A stretch of 64,000 nt of DNA from Sphingobacterium paludis (GTDB taxonomy: Bacteria; Bacteroidota; Bacteroidia; Sphingobacteriales; Sphingobacteriaceae): positions 1 through 64,000 of the forward strand of contig NZ_SNZV01000009.1 of NCBI RefSeq assembly GCF_004364125.1, written 5' to 3'. The translations under genes were made by a program, and so were the position numbers. The notes below the pieces were generated by a model. It was not told the DNA's origin. It searched no databases and saw only the letters and a list, made by a program, of their open reading frames with translations. Below, piece after piece: positions 54,377-63,540 of this stretch (its first letter is position 1; each line of letters begins with the position of its first letter).

Positions 54377-54829
54377 TTAAGAACCTGCCTCTTTTCGTTT
54401 AGCAAGCAAAATATGATCGGCGACAAGCACCACTTCTCCATGTTGGTTGCGTATTTCTACATGCTCCGTGACGGTACCAAATGCGGGATTTTTGGCGTCG
54501 GCCTTTTCCGAGATCGTGACCTCGGCATGTATCGTGTCGCCAATGAACACGGGCTTCACAAAGCGCAAGTGATCATAGCCCTTGGAAAAAGCTTCCGGAT
54601 TGATGACCGAAGCTGTTAACCCGATACCAATAGCGAAGATCATGGTGCCGTGTGCTATCCGCTGGCCGAAGGGTTGTGTTTTACACCACTCGGCATCCAT
54701 ATGATGCGGAAAAAAATCGCCGGTGTGCCCCGCGTGAACGACAAAATCAGTCTCTGTGATGGTCCTGCCCAACGTCACGCGTTTGTCTGTTAAGGTATAA
54801 TCCTCAAAAAATATAGATTCGAAATGCAT
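54377..54829 (-). CDS. MaoC-like (R)-enoyl-CoA hydratase/dehydratase
   Basis: A 150-residue hot-dog-fold protein. The hydratase-2 motif is intact: HTGDFFPHHMDAEW, with Asp and His at the D-x3-H catalytic spacing, followed by QPFGQRIAHGTMIFAI. Such enzymes add or remove water on acyl-CoA thioesters, which fits the two CoA-transferases in the same operon: together they suggest the substrate is carried as a CoA ester. Start ATG at 54829 (MHFESIFF); the frame further upstream is translated AT-rich repeat. A 265-bp repeat-filled gap separates it from the Gfo/Idh gene. Confidence 0.88.
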   Translation of the reverse strand: MHFESIFFEDYTLTDKRVTLGRTITETDFVVHAGHTGDFFPHHMDAEWCKTQPFGQRIAHGTMIFAIGIGLTASVINPEAFSKGYDHLRFVKPVFIGDTIHAEVTISEKADAKNPAFGTVTEHVEIRNQHGEVVLVADHILLAKRKEAGS

Positions 54830-54839
54830 GGTTTTAAAG

Positions 54840-54990
54840 TAAAAAGTTAAAATTAAAAAGTAAAAAAAGTAATAATTCAAAAGTTAGAAGTCAAAACAAA
54901 TAAAAAGTAATAATTCAAAAGTTAGAAGTCAAAAATTAGAAGAACTGATAAGTTAAATTTTAAAAGTAAAAAGAATTGAAAAGTCAAAAG
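54840..54990. repeat. AT-rich simple repeats in an operon gap
   Basis: The run is made of variants of AAAAGTTAGAAGTCAAAA and AAAAGTAAAAAG. A 33-bp stretch at 54864-54896 is repeated exactly at 54902-54934 (period 38 bp). Similar AAAAGTCAAAAGT sequence precedes rhaI at 32824-32870, again between genes of an operon. Confidence 0.75.
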
Positions 54991-55073
54991 TTATGCGTTA
55001 GGAGTGTCGATGTAGATTTTGCAAAACTGTATCTCTTCATGACGTATGTATAAACAATATGATGCTATACTGT

Positions 55074-55108
55074 ATCTTATTACGCTATATCTTATTACGC
55101 TATATCTT
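55074..55108. repeat. 15-bp tandem repeat overlapping a gene end
   Basis: ATCTTATTACGCTAT occurs twice in direct succession (55074-55088, 55089-55103) and begins a third time. The second copy contains the stop codon of the Gfo/Idh gene, so the repeat has copied the gene's last codons downstream. Confidence 0.8.
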
Positions 55109-56168
55109 CAATTTTGACACCTCCGGTGGCGCTGCTTGTGTAGGCGGCATCGACGACGGCCATCGTGTAAATAACATCTTCTACAGCGGCTGGCAATGTA
55201 TCGATCTCGCCGAGTTTGAAGCGCATCAGGCTGCCCATACTGCCGATAAAAGCATCGGGAAACCACGATCCTTCTATCGGATAGTCTATCCATTCATACT
55301 GACCGTCTGGGGACTTGATGCAATAGGAAAACTTGTCTGGAACACCATGTGGGTAATCCATCAAAAGTCCCATTTTGGCTTTGATAGCACCTTTCGTCCC
55401 TTCCCACTTGATAAAGCTTTCCTGATGATCGGGGCCAAAGTCGTGATCGTGATTGGTGTTTACCACGGCGTGGAGTGTATCGCCGTAATCAAACAAGAGC
55501 GTGGTACGACTTGATGATAAATCTTTTGCGGGATGTTTCAATGTTTTTGCATAGACGCTGTTGGGGTTCCCCAAGAAAGAGCGGATCAAGTCGATATAGT
55601 GTACGCTATGGTATAATATTTCCAGGCGCGGGTGTACCATCACATGCGGAAATAAGTCCCATGGCGTATGCAAGGTGACGCGCACTTCCATGTCGTATAC
55701 CTCGCCGATATGTCCTTGCTCGATAAGCCAACGGGCTGCATTGACAAAGGGCGCCTGCCGCAGTTGGCAGTTAATCGCTGCAACTAAGTTTTTACGCTGA
55801 CACAGCTCCAAAATAGCCTTACTTTCTGGGAAATAATCGCCCATAGGCTTCTGAATCAATACGGCAGCGCCATCAGGCAATGCTTCCAAAGTTTCTATAA
55901 ACTGGCTGGGCATAATGGTGATGTCGTAAACAGCATTTGCCGGCGCCGTTGCTACGGCCTCTTTCACCGTATTAAAGACATGGGGTATGCCAAACTCTTC
56001 CGCAAGCGCTTCCGCTTTGGATTTCGTCCGGTTGACGATGCCATACACCTGAAACCCGGCTTTTTTATAGGCAGGTAAATGGGCGTCTTTGACAATGCCG
56101 CCAGCGCCGATAATAATGATCGGCAACATGGTTTTCGGTAAAACTGCTTTGTAGGGAATATCTATCAT
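55095..56168 (-). CDS. Gfo/Idh/MocA family sugar oxidoreductase (cytosolic)
   Basis: A 357-residue NAD(P)-dependent oxidoreductase without a signal peptide. Rossmann motif PIIIIGAGGIVKDAHLPAYK near the start, the catalytic-region Lys in VLIQKPMGDYF, and the substrate-domain His pattern in LYHSVHYIDLIRSFLG. Family members oxidise hydroxyl groups of sugars or inositols. Its ATG overlaps the stop codon of the upstream solute-binding-like gene by four bases (ATGA), so it is coupled to it. Probably an oxidation step in the operon's sugar or sugar-acid pathway. Confidence 0.88.
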   Translation of the reverse strand: MIDIPYKAVLPKTMLPIIIIGAGGIVKDAHLPAYKKAGFQVYGIVNRTKSKAEALAEEFGIPHVFNTVKEAVATAPANAVYDITIMPSQFIETLEALPDGAAVLIQKPMGDYFPESKAILELCQRKNLVAAINCQLRQAPFVNAARWLIEQGHIGEVYDMEVRVTLHTPWDLFPHVMVHPRLEILYHSVHYIDLIRSFLGNPNSVYAKTLKHPAKDLSSSRTTLLFDYGDTLHAVVNTNHDHDFGPDHQESFIKWEGTKGAIKAKMGLLMDYPHGVPDKFSYCIKSPDGQYEWIDYPIEGSWFPDAFIGSMGSLMRFKLGEIDTLPAAVEDVIYTMAVVDAAYTSSATGGVKIEDIA

Positions 56169-57388
56169 GTCAATACATTTATCTTCGTTTGTGCTTCTTC
56201 TAAAAGTTCTTCGCTAGTGCGTTTTGTTTGGACGGCAAGGTTTACCATTTCATCGATAATATGCGCTATGGCCGGCCAGTTTGCCAGCCGCGGCAGTGTT
56301 CTGGCGGACTCGTGCAGCGATCCCAATTTCGCGTAAAAATGGATCTGCTGATTGATTTCGGCATCGAGCCAAGTACTGTAGCGACAGCCCACGCCGCCTG
56401 CTAACGTTAAGTTTTTATCATTTGCGGCAGACACCGCAAAGGCTAGGAAATCGTAGGCGAGTGCTTTGTGTGCACTTCCTTCTGGCAAGGCATACACCCA
56501 ATAGACGTTTAACGAAGCTGGCTTTACTTCGCCTTGCGCGGGAATCGCAGCCACATCGACCTTGCCGCGGACGGCGGAATCCTTATCAATCTGCGCCCAA
56601 GAGGCAAACCCAAACCAATTTACCATCATGGCTACTTCGCCACGGGCGAAGGCCGCTCCGGCCTGTACGGATTCGTATGCCAAGGATTGCGGGTGCAACA
56701 CATCGCCAGCCTGAAAAAGATGTCGATAAAAATCGAGCGCTTCAATAGCGGCAGCTTGATTTAGCGATACGCCTCCGGCAGCATCTTGCAGCTCCCCGCC
56801 GCGCGACCATAGCTGTAAGCAAAAATCAAACACCGCATTATGCCCATCGGGATAGCCCGCAAAAACACTTCCGTAAAGTTGATCTTCTGGCCTATTGAAA
56901 AATTCAGCAACCTGTAAAAAATCCTCCCAATTGGTTGGTACAGCAAGCTCACGTCCGTGCTTTTCCCGGAAATTTTGCTTTTCTGCTTCCGCCTCAAAAA
57001 GGTCTTTACGGTAAACCAGACATTCGGGGCCGTCGTGGAAAGGCAGGCCATACAATGCACCGTCAAAGGTTTGCATGCCCATCAAACTCGGTGCCCACGC
57101 TGTTCGTCCGCCTTCCGGCAATTTTTCATCGACGAAGCGATCTAAGGCATGGATGCTGTTATGCTGATGCGCTTCCGCAAGCCAATCTGTATTGAGGTGA
57201 ACGAGATCCCAATCGCCGTTGTGCAGCCCTTTATTTTCGAATAGGCTGCTGTAAAGCTCTTCGAGATCCATGGGGACAAATTCCATTTCGACCGCCGTAT
57301 CAACGGATTGCCGATAAGCTTCCCAGCAGGCTTTTAAATGCCGCTCAAATGGATCAAACTTGCGTACCGCAAAACGTAATTTAACCAT
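56165..57388 (-). CDS. Family 1 solute-binding-like protein without signal peptide
   Basis: A 407-residue protein with the fold pattern of ABC sugar-binding proteins: DWDLVHLNTDWLAEAH, the ligand-cleft segment FDGALYGLPFHDGPECLVYR, LWSRGGEL and FARGEVAMMVNWFGFA. The N-terminus (MVKLRFAVRKFDPFERHLKA) is charged and has no hydrophobic stretch, so it should stay in the cytoplasm, where a transport-binding protein is of no use. No ABC permease or ATPase is in the operon. It overlaps both neighbours (8 bp with the CoA-transferase, 4 bp with Gfo/Idh). A cytosolic sugar-binding, chaperone or sensor role is conceivable; unknown. Confidence 0.85.
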   Translation of the reverse strand: MVKLRFAVRKFDPFERHLKACWEAYRQSVDTAVEMEFVPMDLEELYSSLFENKGLHNGDWDLVHLNTDWLAEAHQHNSIHALDRFVDEKLPEGGRTAWAPSLMGMQTFDGALYGLPFHDGPECLVYRKDLFEAEAEKQNFREKHGRELAVPTNWEDFLQVAEFFNRPEDQLYGSVFAGYPDGHNAVFDFCLQLWSRGGELQDAAGGVSLNQAAAIEALDFYRHLFQAGDVLHPQSLAYESVQAGAAFARGEVAMMVNWFGFASWAQIDKDSAVRGKVDVAAIPAQGEVKPASLNVYWVYALPEGSAHKALAYDFLAFAVSAANDKNLTLAGGVGCRYSTWLDAEINQQIHFYAKLGSLHESARTLPRLANWPAIAHIIDEMVNLAVQTKRTSEELLEEAQTKINVLT

Positions 57389-58523
57389 ATAGCTCCTGTT
57401 TTATTTTCTCGGTATGCTCCCCTAGCGCCGGCGATCCCTTTGTCGCCGTCAGTCGCTCGCCGTCAATGCGGATTGGGCATCGTGTGGTATCGTAGGAAAA
57501 CCCGTCCCCCATACTGACGCGCTGCAGCATTTCCAGCACTTTAAATCCATCATGTGCGGTTAATTGATCCCAGTTGAGCACATCAGCGCACCAGATATCG
57601 GCCGCTTCGAGTAGGCTTAACCAAAACGCGGTAGCTTGTGTAGCCAGATGATTGGCTAACACCTCTTTGATGGCTGTTCGTTCTTGGAAGGCCTGTTCAC
57701 CGTCTGCAAAGCCTGCTAATGCTGGGCAATCCAATAGTTTCGATAAGAAAGGAATAGAGCCCATGGCCAGCGCGAGGAAGCCGTCCGCCGTTTTATAAAT
57801 GCCATATGGAGCAGCAAGGTAGGCGTGCGCGTTGCTTACTTCGGTGCGTTGCGGCAATTGCTTGCCATCACGGAAATAGGTGGTCACAGCTTCAAATTGA
57901 ATATCTACAGCAGAATCTAACATACTGACCTGCACATGCGCGCCTATATCTTGTACCGCGCGGCGGTACAAACAGGCTAGGATAGCGCTGGCTAAGTTCA
58001 TCCCGGCAAACATGTCGACGATAGAAAGCCCCATCGGAACAGGGCCATGTGGTGCATCGCCACTAAGCCAGGTCATTCCCGTCAACGATTGCAGCAAAAG
58101 ATCTTGTCCCGGCTTCTTAGCCCAGGGGCCTCGTTTTCCGTAGCCAGAGATTTCTGCATACACGACATTCGGATTGATTTCCCGCACTTGGCTGTAGTCA
58201 AAGCCAAGCCTTTCCATCACACCGGGACGGAAATTATGCATAACGACATCGGCTTTTGCTATTAAATCGCGGATAATCGCCCGATCGGCATCATCCTTTA
58301 TATCTAAAGCTACGCTTTCCTTATTTCTGTTAATTGCATGAAACACGGTGGATGTGCCGTTTAAAATAGTATCCGACGTGTACATCTGCCGACAGATATC
58401 GCCGGTAATAGGTTTCTCCACCTTGATCACCCGGGCACCTAAATCGGCCAAGCGCAAACTGGCCAAAGGTCCCGAAAGAAATTGGCTAAAGTCTACGATA
58501 ATAAAATCTGCTAATGGTAACAT
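57381..58523 (-). CDS. CaiB/BaiF family (class III) CoA-transferase, copy 1
   Basis: A 380-residue class III CoA-transferase. N-terminal PLASLRLADLGARVIKVEKP and NRNKESVALDIK (nucleotide part of CoA), then the catalytic Asp in LSIVDMFAGMNLASAIL, which forms the acyl-aspartyl anhydride. It moves CoA between carboxylic acids, typically oxalate, formate, carnitine, succinate or itaconate-like acids. It is 1 bp after the second CoA-transferase, and about half of the residues look shared, so the pair arose by duplication and may form a heterodimer. Overlaps the next gene by 8 bp. Confidence 0.9.
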   Translation of the reverse strand: MLPLADFIIVDFSQFLSGPLASLRLADLGARVIKVEKPITGDICRQMYTSDTILNGTSTVFHAINRNKESVALDIKDDADRAIIRDLIAKADVVMHNFRPGVMERLGFDYSQVREINPNVVYAEISGYGKRGPWAKKPGQDLLLQSLTGMTWLSGDAPHGPVPMGLSIVDMFAGMNLASAILACLYRRAVQDIGAHVQVSMLDSAVDIQFEAVTTYFRDGKQLPQRTEVSNAHAYLAAPYGIYKTADGFLALAMGSIPFLSKLLDCPALAGFADGEQAFQERTAIKEVLANHLATQATAFWLSLLEAADIWCADVLNWDQLTAHDGFKVLEMLQRVSMGDGFSYDTTRCPIRIDGERLTATKGSPALGEHTEKIKQELYG

Positions 58524-58524
58524 A

Positions 58525-59676
58525 TTACGGTCTTAGGTAGTCTGCATTGATTTGTTCATTATCCTGTCCCACTGTTGGTGCTGGCTTGTTGGAAAAGAGG
58601 TATGCTCCATCGATATTATAAACGCTACGTGTGGTTTTCAGCTTGCTGCCATCCTGCAGCGCAATATCCTGCAGCATTTCCGCGTCGGTGAACCCTTGCG
58701 CAGCAAAAAACTCGTCGTAATTGTTTACTTCAGCGCACCAGATGCCTTTTGCTTCCAGTTTGTCTAGCCAGTTTTTTGTAGGCTGCTGGGAGAGCGTTTG
58801 CCCAAAGGCTTGCATAATGGTATCGCGTTGCTTAAACCACGTCGAGCGATCCAGGTATGCTTCTCCAGGTAATCCTAGCGTGTCTGCAATATTGGGCAGG
58901 TCGCCCATTGCCAGGGCCAAGAATCCATCGGCTGTTTTATAGACTCCGTAGGGCGCACTGAGATAGGCATGCCCGCCGCCTCGAGTTGCCGATCGTTGAG
59001 GCAATTTACCGCCATCATTAAAATACGTGGTCAACACTTCAAACTGCATATCTAACGCGGACTCCAACAAACTTACCTCTACAAGCACACTTTTCTTGGT
59101 ACGTGAGCGCTTCAGCAGCGCGGCCAAGATCCCTTGCGTCAGGTGCGTAGCGCAATACATATCGATCACGGCTAAGCCAAATGGAACAGGGTTATCCGCT
59201 GCACTGCCCGACAGCCAAGTGAGCCCCGATACAGATTGCACTAAGAGATCCTGACCCGGCTTTTTTGCCCAAGGGCCTTCCTGTCCATAACCTGTCACGG
59301 TGGCGTATATGATGGAAGGGTTAATTTTTTGAACCGCTTCGTAATCCAAGCCGATCTTCTCCATCACGCCGGGTCGGAAGTTATGCGTTATAATATCGGC
59401 CTTTTTTATCAAGGCGTGAATCGTTGCTAAGTCAGTTTCGCTTTTAAGATCGGCCGCATAGGATTCTTTATTCCTATTAATCGTATGAAAGACCAAACTA
59501 CTTTGATCTACGAAGATATTTTTAATCGCTATTTGTCGGCCCGCCTCTCCGCTGATGGGGCGCTCGATCTTGATGACACGCGCACCCAAATCGGCCAAGC
59601 GCAGACCGGCTGTTGGCGCAGCCATAAACTGCGCAAACTCCAATACCAAGAGGCCTTCCAGTGGTCTATTATCCAT
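58525..59676 (-). CDS. CaiB/BaiF family (class III) CoA-transferase, copy 2
   Basis: A 383-residue paralogue of the next gene. Same landmarks: APTAGLRLADLGARVIKIER, NRNKESYAADLK, the GQEGPWAKKPGQDLLVQS block and the catalytic Asp in LAVIDMYCATHLTQGIL. Both copies keep the catalytic Asp, so both should be active. It overlaps the upstream solute-binding-like gene by 8 bp. Substrate unknown; a sugar-derived carboxylic acid is a fair guess from the neighbours. Confidence 0.9.
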   Translation of the reverse strand: MDNRPLEGLLVLEFAQFMAAPTAGLRLADLGARVIKIERPISGEAGRQIAIKNIFVDQSSLVFHTINRNKESYAADLKSETDLATIHALIKKADIITHNFRPGVMEKIGLDYEAVQKINPSIIYATVTGYGQEGPWAKKPGQDLLVQSVSGLTWLSGSAADNPVPFGLAVIDMYCATHLTQGILAALLKRSRTKKSVLVEVSLLESALDMQFEVLTTYFNDGGKLPQRSATRGGGHAYLSAPYGVYKTADGFLALAMGDLPNIADTLGLPGEAYLDRSTWFKQRDTIMQAFGQTLSQQPTKNWLDKLEAKGIWCAEVNNYDEFFAAQGFTDAEMLQDIALQDGSKLKTTRSVYNIDGAYLFSNKPAPTVGQDNEQINADYLRP

Positions 59677-60835
59677 GCTGGTCTTCCATTAATCGTGATT
59701 CTTTATACATCTCATTTAACGTATTGAGCACGCCTTGCTCATCGCCCCCATTTTTCAGGTATTCAACGACCACATCGCCGGCATGATCCTGAAAATGCAT
59801 ATGGCCAAAATAGCGCGGCCGTAAAAACGCGCGCTGTAGTGTGGGCAAGGTATCTTGAAAGAAATTCGACGTGCGACGGTTCACTTCGCCACTTTCCCAA
59901 GCTTTCAAATGTCCGGGCTGCCCGCCGTTATCCACGTATAAGGTCGCTTGAACGGGCGCGCTACCTACAAATTGCGCATAATCCATCGCGATATCCACGT
60001 TTGTACAATTCGCAGAAATGGCTAAGCCGGCACCACCTAAGGTGCTGGTCATAGGCTCCGATCCTTGCAAGATGGCCAAGTCGTGAAAATGCAAGAGCTT
60101 GCGCGCATACCCTTCCCGTGCATAATTAGAATAGCCATAGGCAAATGGGCAGTAGGCGATTTCATCGTTATTCACCATATCTTCAAACACCATAAAAGGG
60201 TTTTTCTCATAAAACCGCGCATCCACACGGTCGGCTAACGATTTAAAATGCTGTAGCGCCTTTATGCCCACAGCGGAACTGATAACTTCATCTTCTTGTT
60301 GACAGGGATCCTCGCCCAGCGAACAGCAAAACATATAGAAGCTCATCAAAACATCAATAGGCAACAAGGAAAAAGCGACCCGACCTTGGTCTGCCAGCGC
60401 TAATACGTCCGCAAAAGTTTTAGGTAGGGAGGTTTCCAAAGATGCTAACAGATCGGGGCGGCTTGCCGCGACGGGTGTTGCTGCATCGATAGGCAGCGCC
60501 CATTGCTTTCCTTCAAAATTATAACTGGGGTAAGACTGACCGACGCTATTCCATTTTTGATCAGTGAGGTAGGCTGCATCCAGATGATCGTCGAAAGGCA
60601 CGATAATCTTTTTGGCAGCAGCATGTCCTGTCCAAGGGTGGTCGATCACCAACAGATCGTATTCTGCGGCGAGTTGTTCGATTGATTTATCAGCAAATTC
60701 TTGCAGGGTACGCTTTTTCCATAGAATTTCCACATTGGGGTGAAGCTCTTCGTAGCGTTGCGCAGTGGCAACCATTGGCAGCAAGCCGCGGCTATGCCCC
60801 CATGTGATGCCCTTTAGTTGAATTTTATTTGCCAT
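59669..60835 (-). CDS. Family 1 solute-binding-like protein without signal peptide, second copy
   Basis: A 388-residue protein of the sugar-binding type: LKGITWGHSRGLLPMVATAQ at the start, YDLLVIDHPWTGHAAAKKI, WALPIDAATPVAASRPDL in the cleft, and TLGGAGLAISANCTN. Like its partner at 56165 it has no signal peptide (MANKIQLKGITW), and no ABC permease accompanies it. I recall similar signal-less binding proteins beside CaiB/BaiF genes in Proteobacteria. The start is set at the ATG at 60835; the frame continues to 60853 but overlaps nothing useful. Role unknown. Confidence 0.85.
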   Translation of the reverse strand: MANKIQLKGITWGHSRGLLPMVATAQRYEELHPNVEILWKKRTLQEFADKSIEQLAAEYDLLVIDHPWTGHAAAKKIIVPFDDHLDAAYLTDQKWNSVGQSYPSYNFEGKQWALPIDAATPVAASRPDLLASLETSLPKTFADVLALADQGRVAFSLLPIDVLMSFYMFCCSLGEDPCQQEDEVISSAVGIKALQHFKSLADRVDARFYEKNPFMVFEDMVNNDEIAYCPFAYGYSNYAREGYARKLLHFHDLAILQGSEPMTSTLGGAGLAISANCTNVDIAMDYAQFVGSAPVQATLYVDNGGQPGHLKAWESGEVNRRTSNFFQDTLPTLQRAFLRPRYFGHMHFQDHAGDVVVEYLKNGGDEQGVLNTLNEMYKESRLMEDQHG

Positions 60836-60868
60836 ATGCGTGGTAGATATCAAGTTATTGTTGTGTTG

Positions 60869-62449
60869 TTACTTAAAGAATAAATATAGGCAAACCATCA
60901 CCACAAACAGGATTCCCCACGCCCATTTAACAGCGGAGGCGGGTCGTTCTATGGTAATACGGTAGGCCATTTGATTTTGCTTTTCAAATTCCGACTTGCC
61001 CACAAGCAGGGAGATAACGATCCCTAAGATGAGTAGTGCCACAAAGAGGTAAAAAGAAAGCATGAGGTAATGTGGCCAAAAGTTGTACACATCTTTGGGG
61101 AATACCCACAGGTAAAGGACGCCTGTTCCGAGGCTTAATACAGCGCCGAAAGTTAGCAGCGTATTCACTGCAGCTTTATTGGTTCGCTTCCAGAGCACGG
61201 CCAACAGAAAAATCACCGCCAAAGGTGGCGCAATAAAGCCTAAAATAGATTGAAAGACATCAAAGAGATTCAGCCCCTTTATTTGATCGATAGCAATAGC
61301 CACCAACACAGATGCCAAACAACCAACAATAATGGTGTAGCGACCTATTTGCGTTACCGTGCGGTTATCGGCCTCGGGGTTGATATGTTTCAGGTAGATA
61401 TCCATTGTAAACACGGTACTCAGAGAATTTAACGATGAGCCTATGGTTCCGACGAGCACAGCAATCAGCACCACGATGACCAATCCATTTAAGCCCGTAG
61501 GGAACAAATTGGTAACCATCGTCATATAGGCTAATGCAGGATCTTCCAAGCCGGGAAAAAGGATATAACAGATAACACCCGTTAGTATAAACAGCGGGAG
61601 GGATAAGATCTTCAGCCAGGCAATAAAGTTCACACCCAATTGGCCTTGCTTAAGATTTTTTGCTCCGAGTACAGATTGCACCATGGCTTGGTCGGTACAG
61701 AAAAATGCGATAGCGGCCACAGGATAACCTAAAGCAATAGCATACCAAGGATAATCGGGATCGCTGGCCGGGCGGATCAAAGACCAGTATCCATCCGGTG
61801 TATTCGCAAGCAACCCATCGATACCGCCAATCTTCGACAGACCGAGGAAGGTAAGCAAAGCAGAAACCACGATAAGCAAGATCATCTGGAAGATATTGAT
61901 TTTAGCCACGGTACGCAGTCCGCCTGTATAGGCGAAAACTCCGGCTAGTGCCACGAGCACCGTTACGGACTGCCACATCGGGATCCCCAAAATTTGGCGA
62001 ACTAAGAAGCCTCCAGCGAATAGGCCCAGCGAAAGCCAAGAGATCAGCATTTTTACGAGCGAATACCAGGCTAGGATGGTCTGTGTATCTGGCCCAAAGC
62101 GCTTGCCCATAAACTCAGGCAGCGTTCGCACGCCCGATGCGATATAACGGGGCGCAAAGACGACCGCTAGCAAGAACAAAAACACAAAGGCATACCAATC
62201 AAAATTTACCGCTACAATGCCCGAGGTATAGCCTACTGTAGCAAAGGCGAGTAACATGGAGGGACCTACATTGGTGGCCCACATGTTAAAGCCTATACTG
62301 TACCAGCTCAACGATTTTCCCGCTAGAAAATGCGCCGCACCTTCCGCACGATTACGGGATGAAAAAAGCCCAATTGCCAGCAGCGCGATCAAGTAGACGA
62401 TAACAATACCGTAGTCGACTATCGTTAGTTTATCGAGTATATTATTCAT
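60869..62449 (-). CDS. Sodium:solute symporter (SSS family)
   Basis: A 526-residue inner-membrane protein with about 14 helices of the SSS/LeuT fold. Landmarks: VYLIALLAIGLFSSRNRAEG, FLAGKSLSWYSIGFNMWATN, FGPDTQTILAWYSLVKMLIS and the conserved GTIGSSLNSLSTVFTMDIYL loop with Na+-site serines. SglT-like members carry sugars; others carry sialic acid or carboxylates. It likely brings the pathway's substrate in, together with or instead of FucP. It lies 33 bp before the solute-binding-like gene and 6 bp after Gfo/Idh. Confidence 0.9.
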   Translation of the reverse strand: MNNILDKLTIVDYGIVIVYLIALLAIGLFSSRNRAEGAAHFLAGKSLSWYSIGFNMWATNVGPSMLLAFATVGYTSGIVAVNFDWYAFVFLFLLAVVFAPRYIASGVRTLPEFMGKRFGPDTQTILAWYSLVKMLISWLSLGLFAGGFLVRQILGIPMWQSVTVLVALAGVFAYTGGLRTVAKINIFQMILLIVVSALLTFLGLSKIGGIDGLLANTPDGYWSLIRPASDPDYPWYAIALGYPVAAIAFFCTDQAMVQSVLGAKNLKQGQLGVNFIAWLKILSLPLFILTGVICYILFPGLEDPALAYMTMVTNLFPTGLNGLVIVVLIAVLVGTIGSSLNSLSTVFTMDIYLKHINPEADNRTVTQIGRYTIIVGCLASVLVAIAIDQIKGLNLFDVFQSILGFIAPPLAVIFLLAVLWKRTNKAAVNTLLTFGAVLSLGTGVLYLWVFPKDVYNFWPHYLMLSFYLFVALLILGIVISLLVGKSEFEKQNQMAYRITIERPASAVKWAWGILFVVMVCLYLFFK

Positions 62450-62455
62450 AGCAGC

Positions 62456-63538
62456 TTACAGGTTGACGCCATATTTTTCAAGCAGGTCTTTCGGGCGCAC
62501 CGGCTTCCCTGTTCGCAGCGACTCATCCATAGCCTGCAACAGCGCAATGGTTCCGATTCCTTCTTTCATATCCGGGAATGCCGGCGTATTGTTTCGGATG
62601 GCATCGCCAAAATATTCCAAGTAGTTTTGGTATTCACCTGCATGGTGGCTTTTGCCTTCAAAACGGAAATAATGCTTTAATTTATGTTCCCAGGTTAGCA
62701 TCCGCTCTTCGCCAGTTTTGTCGGTAATGGCGTAGCGCAGATCCATGTAATCGGCCTGGCTACAGCCTTCCGTCCCTCTAAGAATGCAACTCATTTCGCT
62801 ATCGCGCGTGACGGGCTGCACCGGACCGGTATAGGCGCCACTAACCCGTGCTATGCGGCCATCTTCAGCTTTAAAAATAAAGTGCATGGTATCGGCATTT
62901 TGCAAGCCGCCCTTTTGCCCGTTTGCACTTAACATCCCGTAGCCCATGACCTCTTCAATATTTGGCAGGTACCAGCGGATAAAATCTACCGGATGGCTTA
63001 GCCCGCCATACAACCATTTAAACGAGGATTGCAAAGACCATGGTTTGTCCAAAAACCAACGGTGATCCGCATGGTAATAGCCTTCAATCGTGATTAATTC
63101 ACCAATCAGCCCCGCTTCATAGTCTTGGCGTTGCTTTTTAACGGGCTCGAAAAAACGTGAGCTTTGTCCTACAAAAACGCGCTTACCTTTTTCTTTTGCC
63201 AGTGCGAGCAGTTCGTTCGCATCGGCCAAGTTATCGATAAATGGTTTGGTGCAGACCACATGCTTGCCGTGCTCTAAAGCCAATCGGATGTGCGTGGCAT
63301 GGAGATGATCAGGCGTATAAATCGCAATTGCTTCGATTTCCTGATTTTGCAATAGGTCTTCATACCTTGCCGTATAGTTGTGGAAGTCAAACTCCTTCAT
63401 GCGTTTACGCCCGAGCTCTTCATTCAAGTCGCAAATCTGCACTAAATCGATGTGTTCGCTTTGTAGAGCGGCCGACATGGTGCTCCGTCCTTCACCGAGA
63501 CCTAAAATTCCTAATCTTAATTTTTCTGTTGATTGCAT
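62456..63538 (-). CDS. Gfo/Idh/MocA family oxidoreductase (cytosolic), second in the operon
   Basis: A 360-residue NAD(P)-dependent oxidoreductase. Rossmann motif LRLGILGLGEGRSTMSAALQ, the Lys of VVCTKPFIDNLADAN, and the substrate-domain motif GGLSHPVDFIRWYLP with His. It is only distantly similar to the member at 55095, so the two probably act on different intermediates. Two bases separate it from the mutarotase-containing gene upstream, so translation is coupled. Confidence 0.9.
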   Translation of the reverse strand: MQSTEKLRLGILGLGEGRSTMSAALQSEHIDLVQICDLNEELGRKRMKEFDFHNYTARYEDLLQNQEIEAIAIYTPDHLHATHIRLALEHGKHVVCTKPFIDNLADANELLALAKEKGKRVFVGQSSRFFEPVKKQRQDYEAGLIGELITIEGYYHADHRWFLDKPWSLQSSFKWLYGGLSHPVDFIRWYLPNIEEVMGYGMLSANGQKGGLQNADTMHFIFKAEDGRIARVSGAYTGPVQPVTRDSEMSCILRGTEGCSQADYMDLRYAITDKTGEERMLTWEHKLKHYFRFEGKSHHAGEYQNYLEYFGDAIRNNTPAFPDMKEGIGTIALLQAMDESLRTGKPVRPKDLLEKYGVNL

Positions 63539-63540
63539 GA

